Below are positions 43,760-50,690 of a DNA stretch of 64,000 nt, one piece after another. A program made the translations under genes and the position numbers. Below the pieces are notes generated by a model. The model saw only the letters and a program-made list of their open reading frames with translations, did not search any database and was not told the DNA's origin. Source of the stretch: Mesorhizobium sp. (GTDB taxonomy: Bacteria > Pseudomonadota > Alphaproteobacteria > Rhizobiales > Rhizobiaceae); contig SAQG01000015.1 of NCBI GenBank assembly GCA_004020315.1, forward strand, positions 1-64,000. Reading direction: 5' to 3'. Each line of letters begins with the position of its first letter. Position 1 is the stretch's first letter.

Positions 43760-45196
43760 CTAATCATCCAGCACCCAGGTATCCTTCGTCCCGCCGCCCT
43801 GCGATGAGTTGACCACCAGCGAGCCCTCCTTCAGCGCCACGCGCGTCAGCCCGCCCGGCACGATCTGGATGCGGTCGGAAACCAGCACGTAGGGCCTGAG
43901 ATCGACATGGCGCGGCGCCAGCCCCTTGTCTGTCAGGATCGGACAGGTCGACAGCGCCAGTGTCGGCTGGGCGATGTAGTTCGACGGTCTTGCCGTGAGT
44001 TTTTTGGAAAAATCCTCGCATTCCTTCTTGGTCGCCGCCGGCCCGACCAGCATGCCGTAGCCGCCGGAGCCATGCACCTCCTTCACCACCAGCTCGTCGA
44101 TATGTTCGAGCACGTATTTCAGGCTGTCCGGCTCCGAGCAGCGCCAGGTCGGGATATTGCCGAGGATCGCTTTGCGGCCGGTATAGAATTCGACGATTTC
44201 GGGCATGTAGGAATAGATAGCCTTGTCGTCGGCGATGCCTGTTCCCGGCGCATTGGCGATGGTGATGTTGCCGGCGCGGTAGACATCCATGATCCCCGGC
44301 ACGCCAAGTGCCGAGTCCGGACGGAAGGTCAGCGGATCGAGGAAAGAATCGTCCACCCTTCGATAAAGCACGTCGATCTGCTTGTAGCCTTCGGTCGTGC
44401 GCATCGCGACGTGGCCATCGACGACGCGCAGATCCTGCCCCTCGACAAGCTGCACACCCATCTGGTCGGCAAGGAAGGCATGTTCGAAATAGGCGGAGTT
44501 GAAGCTGCCCGGCGTCAGCACGGCAATGGTCGGCGCACCCTTGGTGCTTTGCGGCCGCACCGCCGCCAGCGACTGGCGCAAGAGCTGCGGATAGTTCTCC
44601 ACCGGCCGCACCTTGATCTGCTGGAACAGCTCGGGAAAGAGCTGCATCATCGTCTCACGGTTCTCCAGCATGTAGGAGACGCCGGACGGCGTGCGCGCAT
44701 TGTCCTCCAGCACATAGAATTCGTTCTCGCTGATGCGCACGATATCGACGCCAATGATATGAGTGTAGACGCCGGCCGGCGGCCGCACCCCGATCATCTC
44801 CGGCAGAAACGCCTCGTTCTTGGCGATCAATTCCTTGGGGACGCGCCCGGCGCGCAAGATCTCCTGGCGGTGGTAGATATCGTCGAGAAAGGCGTTCAGC
44901 GCCTGGACGCGCTGCTCGATGCCTTGCGTCAGCCGTCGCCATTCATTGCCGGAAATGATGCGCGGAACGATATCGAAGGGAATAAGGCGCTCGGAGGCTT
45001 CCTGCTCGCCATAGACGGCAAAGGTGATGCCGGTCTTGCGAAAGACGCGTTCGGCGTCCTGCATCTTCTCGGTAAGCCTGGCCGGGTCCTGCTCCTTCAG
45101 CCAGCGGTCGTAAGCCGAATACGGTTTTCTCAATCCGGAGATTTCCGGAAGCATTTCGTCGAACGCTGCCAATCGCATACTCCCCTGTGAGGCCAT
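43760..45196 (-). CDS. Circularly permuted type 2 ATP-grasp protein of the Anbu locus
   Basis: ATP-grasp-fold ligase of 478 residues with circularly permuted domain order. Features are YSAYDRWLKEQDPARLTEKM, FLPEMIGVRPPAGVYTHIIG, FYVLEDNARTPSGVSYMLEN with acidic metal ligands, VVKEVHGSGGYGMLVGPAAT for the phosphate-binding loop, and the C-terminal VNSSQGGGTKDTWVLDD. It is predicted to form an amide or peptide bond using ATP. ATG at 45196 is chosen over 45229; an ATG at 45178 has a purine run too close to it. It is first in the Anbu operon. Confidence 0.9.
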   Translation of the reverse strand: MASQGSMRLAAFDEMLPEISGLRKPYSAYDRWLKEQDPARLTEKMQDAERVFRKTGITFAVYGEQEASERLIPFDIVPRIISGNEWRRLTQGIEQRVQALNAFLDDIYHRQEILRAGRVPKELIAKNEAFLPEMIGVRPPAGVYTHIIGVDIVRISENEFYVLEDNARTPSGVSYMLENRETMMQLFPELFQQIKVRPVENYPQLLRQSLAAVRPQSTKGAPTIAVLTPGSFNSAYFEHAFLADQMGVQLVEGQDLRVVDGHVAMRTTEGYKQIDVLYRRVDDSFLDPLTFRPDSALGVPGIMDVYRAGNITIANAPGTGIADDKAIYSYMPEIVEFYTGRKAILGNIPTWRCSEPDSLKYVLEHIDELVVKEVHGSGGYGMLVGPAATKKECEDFSKKLTARPSNYIAQPTLALSTCPILTDKGLAPRHVDLRPYVLVSDRIQIVPGGLTRVALKEGSLVVNSSQGGGTKDTWVLDD

Positions 45197-45344
45197 TTCA
45201 CTGGCGTCACCGGAGAAAATCAAGCGCAATCGGTGATTTGGAGGATGTTGGCGATCAGTATGTCACGGCCTGCCTAAAATTAGGGCAGCGCCGATAAGGC
45301 TGGGTCATGCTTTGCCTTGTGCCCGGGCAGGCGGCCGGCGCCGC

Positions 45345-45581
45345 TCAGAACGCGCGGAAGGTAACGAGCGTAAACGTGTCCTTGATGCCGGGAAGAATCT
45401 GCACCTTCTCGTTGACGAAATGGCCGATGTCTTCCTCGTCGTCGACATAGAATTTGGCGAGCAGATCATAGTTGCCGGCGGTCGAGTAGATTTCCGAAGC
45501 GATCTCGGCATCGGCCAATGCGCTGGCAACATCATAGGCCCTGCCCAGATCGCACTTTATCTGCACGAAGAATGCCTTCAT
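45345..45581 (-). CDS. Stand-alone Lrp/AsnC ligand-binding (RAM) domain protein
   Basis: A 78-residue protein, MKAFFVQIKCDLGRAYDVAS to VTFRAF, equal to the ligand-binding alpha/beta sandwich of Lrp/AsnC regulators without the helix-turn-helix. YDLLAKFYVDDEEDIGHFVN is the conserved middle. Such free-standing domains may bind amino acids and modulate full-length Lrp proteins. ATG at 45581 starts the domain. The 224 bases between it and tgt show no gene. Confidence 0.87.
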   Translation of the reverse strand: MKAFFVQIKCDLGRAYDVASALADAEIASEIYSTAGNYDLLAKFYVDDEEDIGHFVNEKVQILPGIKDTFTLVTFRAF

Positions 45582-45805
45582 TGCCCGGTCCTGCTCAAGC
45601 TCGTACCCAGAAGCGGCCCTTGTGGCAGACTGCCGCCCGGCTTTCAAGCATCAGGACGGCGCTCAGGCAGAACACGACCTAGGTGCAGCCAATCGCCAAA
45701 ATGTGCTGATCGTCGGGCCGGACGGCAAGGATTACCCGACGGCAGTTTCCGCATCATCGGCTGCAGCCTGCGCGCATTCACTTCGCTGAGCACTTGAGCG
45801 CTTGG

Positions 45806-46936
45806 TCACATCGCTGGAAGATCGCCCCTCGCCCAGCCCGCCGAAATCTCTGCCGTCCGCGCCTCGAAGGCGCCGACCTCGATGGCGGCACGAATCTCCT
45901 GCATCAGCTTCTGGTAGTAGGAAAGATTGTTCCAGGTCAGAAGCATCGCCCCCAGCGCTTCTTGCGAGCGGACCAGATGGTGCAGATAGGCGCGTGAATA
46001 ATCTCTGGCGGCCGGGCAGTCGCTCTCCTCGTCCAGCGGGCGCGGATCGTCGGCATGACGGGCGTTGCGCAGATTGACCTTGCCGCGCCGAGTGTAGGCG
46101 AGGCCATGACGGCCGGCGCGTGTCGGCATCACGCAATCGAACATGTCGATGCCGCGCGCCACCGATTTCAATATGTCGTCCGGCGTGCCGACGCCCATCA
46201 GATAACGCGGCCTGTCCACCGGCAGCTCCGGACAGGTGATGTCGAGCATTTCGAGCATCACCGCCTGCGGCTCTCCGACCGCCAGCCCGCCGATGGCATA
46301 GCCCTTGAGGTCCATTGCTTTCAACGCCTGCGCCGAACTCAGCCGTAAGGCGGGTATGTCGCCGCCCTGAACGATGCCGAACATCGCCTTGCCCTGCTGG
46401 TCGCCGAAAGCCGCCTTGCAACGCTCGGCCCAGCGCAGCGACAGCTCCATGGCCCGCTCGATCTCCTTCTCCATGGCCGGCAACGCGGTGCATTCGTCGA
46501 GCTGCATCTGGATGTCGGAATCGAGCAGCCCCTGGATCTCGATCGAGCGCTCCGGCGACATCTCATAGGCGGCGCCGTCGATATGCGAGCGGAAGGTGAC
46601 GCCCTTTTCGGTCAGTTTCCTAAGCTTCGACAGCGACATCACCTGGAAGCCGCCGCTGTCGGTCAGGATCGGATGCGGCCAGCGGGCGAATTCATGCAGG
46701 CCGCCAAGCCGCGCCACACGTTCGGCCCCGGGCCGCAGCATCAGATGATAGGTGTTGCCCAGGATGATGTCCGAGCCGACGCCGCGCACCTGATCCATAT
46801 ACATGGTCTTGACGGTGCCGCCGGTGCCGACCGGCATGAAGGCCGGCGTGCGGATTTCTCCGCGCGGCATGGTGATTACGCCGCGCCGCGCTTTGCCGTC
46901 GGTCGCCAGCACCTTGAAGGTGAACGCCTTAGTCAT
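45806..46936 (-). CDS. tgt: tRNA-guanine transglycosylase
   Basis: Exchanges guanine-34 for preQ1 in GUN-anticodon tRNAs, the base-swap step of queuosine synthesis. The 376-residue TIM barrel has TPAFMPVGTGGTVKTM, LTDSGGFQVMSLSKLRKLTEKGV with the catalytic Asp region, and MFDCVMPTRAGRHGLAYTRRG. The usual C-x-C-x2-C-x25-H zinc motif is degraded: the segment reads ESDCPAARDYSRAYLHHL, so two of three cysteines are gone. The start overlaps the queA stop by ATGA. Confidence 0.94.
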   Translation of the reverse strand: MTKAFTFKVLATDGKARRGVITMPRGEIRTPAFMPVGTGGTVKTMYMDQVRGVGSDIILGNTYHLMLRPGAERVARLGGLHEFARWPHPILTDSGGFQVMSLSKLRKLTEKGVTFRSHIDGAAYEMSPERSIEIQGLLDSDIQMQLDECTALPAMEKEIERAMELSLRWAERCKAAFGDQQGKAMFGIVQGGDIPALRLSSAQALKAMDLKGYAIGGLAVGEPQAVMLEMLDITCPELPVDRPRYLMGVGTPDDILKSVARGIDMFDCVMPTRAGRHGLAYTRRGKVNLRNARHADDPRPLDEESDCPAARDYSRAYLHHLVRSQEALGAMLLTWNNLSYYQKLMQEIRAAIEVGAFEARTAEISAGWARGDLPAM

Positions 46937-48042
46937 TGAATTCCTTTTCCTATACCGGGCGCGCGTCCATTGTTCTCCTTGAACAGAAAACTTGCGTCAC
47001 CGTAGGAATAGAACCTGTAGCGGTTCTCGATGGCATGCGCATAGGCCGCACGCATCGTTTCCAGACCGCTAAACGCCGAAACCAGCATGAACAGCGTCGA
47101 GCGCGGCAGATGGAAATTGGTCATCAGCATATCGGCGGTCTTAAAATGATAGCCGGGCGTTATGAAGATGTCGGTCGGGCCGGACCACGCGGCGAGCCGG
47201 CCGTTCCCCTGCGTGGCACTCTCCAGCAGGCGCAGCGACGTGGTACCGACGGCGATGATGCGCCCGCCACGCGCCTTTGCCGCGTTCAGCGCCTCGGCGG
47301 TTTCCGGGCTGACAGAACCGATCTCGGCATGCATCTTGTGGTCGGCGGTGTCATCGACTTTCACCGGCAGGAACGTGCCGGCGCCGACATGCAAGGTGAC
47401 GAAGCGCCGTTCGACGCCTTTGGCATCGAGGCCGGCGAAAAGCTCGGGCGTGAAATGCAGACCGGCCGTGGGTGCCGCCACAGCGCCCTCCTCCCTGGCA
47501 TAGATGGTCTGGTAGTCCTTGCGGTCGCGTTCGTCGTCGTCGCGCTTCGAGGCGATGTAAGGCGGCAGCGGAATGTGGCCGACTGCGTGCAGCGCCTCGT
47601 CGAGAAACGGACCTGACAGGTCAAAACCAAGCAAAGCCTCGCCGGCCTCGCCCTTCTCGATCACCGTAGCATCGAGCTGGCCGAGAAAGCAGGAATTGGC
47701 GTCATGGCCGAAATGGATTCGGTCACCGGCGGCGATGCGCTTGCCCGGCCGCATGAAAGCCAGCCAGCGGTCGGGGGCCACCCGCATGTGCAGCGTGGCT
47801 TCGACTTGCGCCGCTGCTTCGCCGCGCCGCCTGATGCCCTTCAACTGTGCCGGAATGACCTTGGTGTCGTTGAAGACCAGCACGTCACCGGCCTCGAGCA
47901 GGGACGGCAGCTCGCGAACCGTCCGGTCCTCGAGCCTCTCACCCGGCCTGACAACCAGCATTTTGGCACTGTCGCGCGGTTCGGCCGGTCGAAGCGCAAT
48001 GCGCTCCTCCGGCAGATCAAAGTCGAAAAGGTCGACGCGCAA
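46933..48042 (-). CDS. queA: tRNA preQ1(34) S-adenosylmethionine ribosyltransferase-isomerase
   Basis: Transfers and isomerises the ribosyl part of SAM onto preQ1-34 tRNA to give epoxyqueuosine. The 369-residue protein begins MRVDLFDFDLPEERIALRPA and contains AAPTAGLHFTPELF, VTLHVGAGTFLPVKVDD and PGYHFKTADMLMTNFHLPRSTL, all QueA hallmarks. It is coupled to tgt by a 4-base overlap. The coaD-ppi-ppi-hypothetical-queA-tgt order is typical of Rhizobiales. Confidence 0.95.
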   Translation of the reverse strand: MRVDLFDFDLPEERIALRPAEPRDSAKMLVVRPGERLEDRTVRELPSLLEAGDVLVFNDTKVIPAQLKGIRRRGEAAAQVEATLHMRVAPDRWLAFMRPGKRIAAGDRIHFGHDANSCFLGQLDATVIEKGEAGEALLGFDLSGPFLDEALHAVGHIPLPPYIASKRDDDERDRKDYQTIYAREEGAVAAPTAGLHFTPELFAGLDAKGVERRFVTLHVGAGTFLPVKVDDTADHKMHAEIGSVSPETAEALNAAKARGGRIIAVGTTSLRLLESATQGNGRLAAWSGPTDIFITPGYHFKTADMLMTNFHLPRSTLFMLVSAFSGLETMRAAYAHAIENRYRFYSYGDASFLFKENNGRAPGIGKGIQ

Positions 48043-48054
48043 GGAAATCCCGCC

Positions 48055-48453
48055 TCAAGGTTCCGGGCAGGTCACCGCCCAGGCGCCAACACCGTCGATG
48101 CTCAGCGTGCCGCCCATTGCGAAATTGGACTGTTCGCTGGCCTTGACCAGTCGCAATTTGGCGACGATCGAGTTGATGCCCCCATCGGTGAGATCGATCG
48201 CCATGTGCTGGTCGTCTTCGAATGCCTGTCCAACGATGACTTTCGTCGAACCCGGCTGACCGTCAGTGGTCCAGTTCCTGCCGCCGGCATCTAGCCATAC
48301 CCGCGCAACCGCGATGACGGCAGTGTGCCCCATCAGGATCTCGATCGATGCCGCGTCGCCTTCAGCGCTGCAAACGATCGATTCCGTCGCCAGCGCCGGA
48401 GTGGCCGCCGCGACAAGCATCAGAGTGATAGCCGCGACAGCCCGGTAAGTCAT
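48055..48453 (-). CDS. Hypothetical exported protein
   Basis: A 132-residue protein with a signal peptide (MTYRAVAAITLMLVAAATPA, cleavage near ALA) and two mature cysteines, one early (SIVCSAEG) and one near the end (AVTCPEP), likely a disulfide. No family is recognised. The start overlaps the stop of the upstream cyclophilin (ATGA), and queA follows after 12 bases, so it sits inside the operon. Confidence 0.65.
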   Translation of the reverse strand: MTYRAVAAITLMLVAAATPALATESIVCSAEGDAASIEILMGHTAVIAVARVWLDAGGRNWTTDGQPGSTKVIVGQAFEDDQHMAIDLTDGGINSIVAKLRLVKASEQSNFAMGGTLSIDGVGAWAVTCPEP

Positions 48454-48962
48454 TTCACGTCGGCCGCGACCTTCAGCGACACGATCTTGTCGGGATCCGG
48501 CACCGGGTCGCCGCGCTTGATCTTGTCGACATTGTCCATGCCTTCGATGACCTGGCCCCAGACCGTGTATTGGCGGTTAAGGAAGGCGGCATCGTCGAAG
48601 CAGATGAAGAACTGCGAGTTGGCCGAGTTCGGGTTCTGCGAGCGCGCCATAGAGCAGGTGCCGCGGCCGTGATTGGCGTTCGAGAACTCCGCCTTCAGGT
48701 CGGGCTTGTCGGAGCCGCCCGTGCCGGCGCGCGCCGGTGCGAAAGAGGGCTTTGTGGAATTGCCGAATTTCACGTCGCCGGTCTGCGCCATGAACCCCTC
48801 GATGACGCGATGGAACACCACGCCGTCATAAGCGCCTTCGCGCGCCAGTTCCTTGATGCGGCCGACATGGCCAGGGGCCAGATCGGGAAACAGTTCGATG
48901 ACGACCTTGCCCTGGGTCGTTTCCATGATGAGCGCGTTCTCGCGGTCCTTGATCTCGGCCAT
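48450..48962 (-). CDS. ppiB: Cytoplasmic peptidyl-prolyl cis-trans isomerase (cyclophilin)
   Basis: Cyclophilin-type PPIase of 170 residues: FHRVIEGFMAQTGDVKFGN with the catalytic Arg, MARSQNPNSANSQFFICFDD for the substrate pocket, and LNRQYTVWGQVIEGMDNVDK. No signal peptide, so cytoplasmic. ATG at 48962 begins MAEIKDRENALIMETTQGKV. A paralogue with a signal peptide lies directly upstream, giving a periplasmic/cytoplasmic pair. Confidence 0.92.
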   Translation of the reverse strand: MAEIKDRENALIMETTQGKVVIELFPDLAPGHVGRIKELAREGAYDGVVFHRVIEGFMAQTGDVKFGNSTKPSFAPARAGTGGSDKPDLKAEFSNANHGRGTCSMARSQNPNSANSQFFICFDDAAFLNRQYTVWGQVIEGMDNVDKIKRGDPVPDPDKIVSLKVAADVK

Positions 48963-48990
48963 GTCGGAATATCCTTTGAAACAAATGGGT

Positions 48991-49581
48991 TTACTTGCCG
49001 TCGGCAGCGATGCGCACCTTGACCATGCGATCGGGTTCGGTGACAACCCCGTTCTGCGCCGCGTCGCCTTTCTTTATCTGATCCACCAACTCCATGCCTT
49101 TTTCGACATTGCCGACGATGGTGTACTGGCCATCGAGCGGCGGCGCCGGCGCGAACATGATGAAGAACTGTGAATTGGCGGAATCCGGGTCCTGCGAGCG
49201 CGCCATGCCGACCACGCCGCGTTCGTAGCGCTCGGTCTTCGAGAATTCGGCCGGCAAATCGGGAAGATCGGAACCTCCGGTGCCGACAGCGTCGGCGCTG
49301 AAGCCGTTCTTCATGTTGCCGAACTTCACGTCGCCGGTCTGCGCCATGAAGCCGTCGATGACACGGTGGAAAGCGACGTTGTCGTAAGCGCCCTGCCGCA
49401 CCAGCTTCTTGATCTGCTCGACATGCTTCGGCGCAAGATTGGGCCTGAGCGCAATGGTCACGTCGCCGTCCTTCAGCGTGATGATCATGGTGTTTTCCGG
49501 ATCGGCGGCGAACGCGGAAACGGATGCGGTCACAAGACCGAAAACAACGACAAAGCAGGTGGCGAGCCTTTTGAGCTGCAT
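48991..49581 (-). CDS. ppiA: Periplasmic peptidyl-prolyl cis-trans isomerase (cyclophilin)
   Basis: Exported cyclophilin of 196 residues with a signal peptide (MQLKRLATCFVVVFGLVTAS, cleavage near AFA). The catalytic domain has FHRVIDGFMAQTGDVKFGN and MARSQDPDSANSQFFIMFAP. It should assist folding of envelope proteins. ATG at 49581 is chosen because the signal peptide begins there. A palindromic repeat separates it from coaD. Confidence 0.92.
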   Translation of the reverse strand: MQLKRLATCFVVVFGLVTASVSAFAADPENTMIITLKDGDVTIALRPNLAPKHVEQIKKLVRQGAYDNVAFHRVIDGFMAQTGDVKFGNMKNGFSADAVGTGGSDLPDLPAEFSKTERYERGVVGMARSQDPDSANSQFFIMFAPAPPLDGQYTIVGNVEKGMELVDQIKKGDAAQNGVVTEPDRMVKVRIAADGK

Positions 49582-49610
49582 GGATCTTTCTCCGAAAACC
49601 TTTGTTTCAC

Positions 49611-49656
49611 GCATGTCGTTGCCCCAAAACCGGGTTCCTACTTTTGGGCGACATGC
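49611..49656. repeat. Palindromic repeat, GCATGTCG type (copy downstream of coaD)
   Basis: GCATGTCG (49611-49618) and CGACATGC (49649-49656) enclose CCCCAAAACCGGGTTCC and CTTTTGGG. Its reverse complement aligns with the copy at 50239-50284, so the two copies flank coaD in opposite orientation. Confidence 0.88.
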
Positions 49657-49657
49657 A

Positions 49658-50158
49658 TCATTTCGCGAATTTGGCGGCGAGCGCGCCGGCCACGGCCGCC
49701 GGCACGAAGGGGCGGATGTCGCCTCCCATCGAGGCTATCTGGCGGACAAGTGTGGCGGTAATGGTTCGCACCGAAGGGCTGGCGGGCAGAAAAACCGTCT
49801 GCAGTTCCGGGGCCATGGTCTCGTTCATGCCGGCCATCTGCATCTCGTAGTCGAGATCGGTGCCGTCCCGCAGGCCACGGATCATGATCGAGGCGCCCTG
49901 CTTCCTGGCCGCGTCGATGACCAGCCCGTCGAAGGCGACGACCTTGATGCGGGCGCCATCGCGGCCGAATTCGGCCTTCGTCGCGGCTTCGATGAGGCCG
50001 ACCCGTTCCTCGAACGAAAACAGCGGCTTCTTGCCGGGATGAATGCCGATCGCCGCATAGACGGTGTCGGCCACGGCCAGCGACGCCTTCAGCACGTCGA
50101 GATGGCCGTTGGTCAGCGGGTCGAAGGAGCCGGCATAAAGGGCGATGCGTTCGGTCAT
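49658..50158 (-). CDS. coaD: Phosphopantetheine adenylyltransferase
   Basis: Fourth step of coenzyme A synthesis, adenylating 4'-phosphopantetheine. The 166-residue nucleotidyltransferase begins MTERIALYAGSFDPLTNGHL with the T-x-G-H nucleotide motif. It continues MIRGLRDGTDLDYEMQMAGM and SPSVRTITATLVRQIASMGG, equivalent to the ISSTLVR block. ATG at 50158 starts the fold. The gene is framed by two inverted copies of a palindromic repeat. Confidence 0.94.
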   Translation of the reverse strand: MTERIALYAGSFDPLTNGHLDVLKASLAVADTVYAAIGIHPGKKPLFSFEERVGLIEAATKAEFGRDGARIKVVAFDGLVIDAARKQGASIMIRGLRDGTDLDYEMQMAGMNETMAPELQTVFLPASPSVRTITATLVRQIASMGGDIRPFVPAAVAGALAAKFAK

Positions 50159-50220
50159 GGCAGGTGCTTCTAGCGAGCCTCTCTCGCAAAGGCAAATCCG
50201 ATCGGCGACCCGCCAATGCC

Positions 50221-50343
50221 TGTCGCCAAAAGTGCGCAGCATGTCGCCCCAAAAAGTGCGCAGCGGTTTGGGACAACGACATGCACCCAAAACAGGACTT
50301 CAAAGCGCATCGCCTGAGCCACGGTAATCGCGATGCGCTTTGA
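50221..50343. repeat. Repeat cluster upstream of coaD
   Basis: The 322 bases between coaD and the small gene at 50481 hold repeats, not genes. TGTCGCCAAAAGTGCGCAGC (50221-50240) is partly duplicated at 50242-50264. GCATGTCG (50239-50246) pairs with CGACATGC (50277-50284). TCAAAGCGCATCGC (50300-50313) pairs perfectly with GCGATGCGCTTTGA (50330-50343). A further short dyad GAACGC/GCGTTC lies near 50384-50410, just upstream of the small gene and possibly in its promoter. Confidence 0.87.
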
Positions 50344-50480
50344 GTAAACCTTTTGGCCAAGATGAACGACCAATGAATGGGCCGATCACGAACGCTTCAC
50401 GCAGCGTTCACTAGGTTGAAGTTTCAGAAGATGAAACCAAAACCCCATTCAGTCGTTGCTAGATGCAGGAGAACACGCAC

Positions 50481-50633
50481 ATGCTGATCTACATGCTCGC
50501 CACCGCAATGACCGTCGCCATGCTGATCGCCACCGTATTCGGGCTGCATCAGGAAGCAGAGCGCGTCCGCGCCAAGTCCAATGCCAAGCGGTTCGGAGGC
50601 TTCGGTATCCGCAAGCCTTATCGCCACTTCTAA
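50481..50633 (+). CDS. Small membrane protein (50 residues)
   Basis: ATG at 50481 follows a good ribosome site (AGGAGAACACGC) and encodes 50 residues. A hydrophobic N-terminal half (MLIYMLATAMTVAMLIATVF) leads into a basic tail (HQEAERVRAKSNAKRFGGFG, ending KPYRHF). The strong ribosome site, membrane segment and balanced codon use suggest a real small protein. I do not know its function. It lies between the repeats and the convergent gyrA gene. Confidence 0.7.
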   Translation: MLIYMLATAMTVAMLIATVFGLHQEAERVRAKSNAKRFGGFGIRKPYRHF

Positions 50634-50690
50634 ACCGGCCGCTATCTGTTGACGGCGCCGGCCCATCGGGCCGGCATTGCCAATCAGGAC

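Noticed and set aside
45582..45805. Gene between the AsnC-type gene and tgt
   Set aside because: Frames here are short, lack ribosome sites and show no motif.
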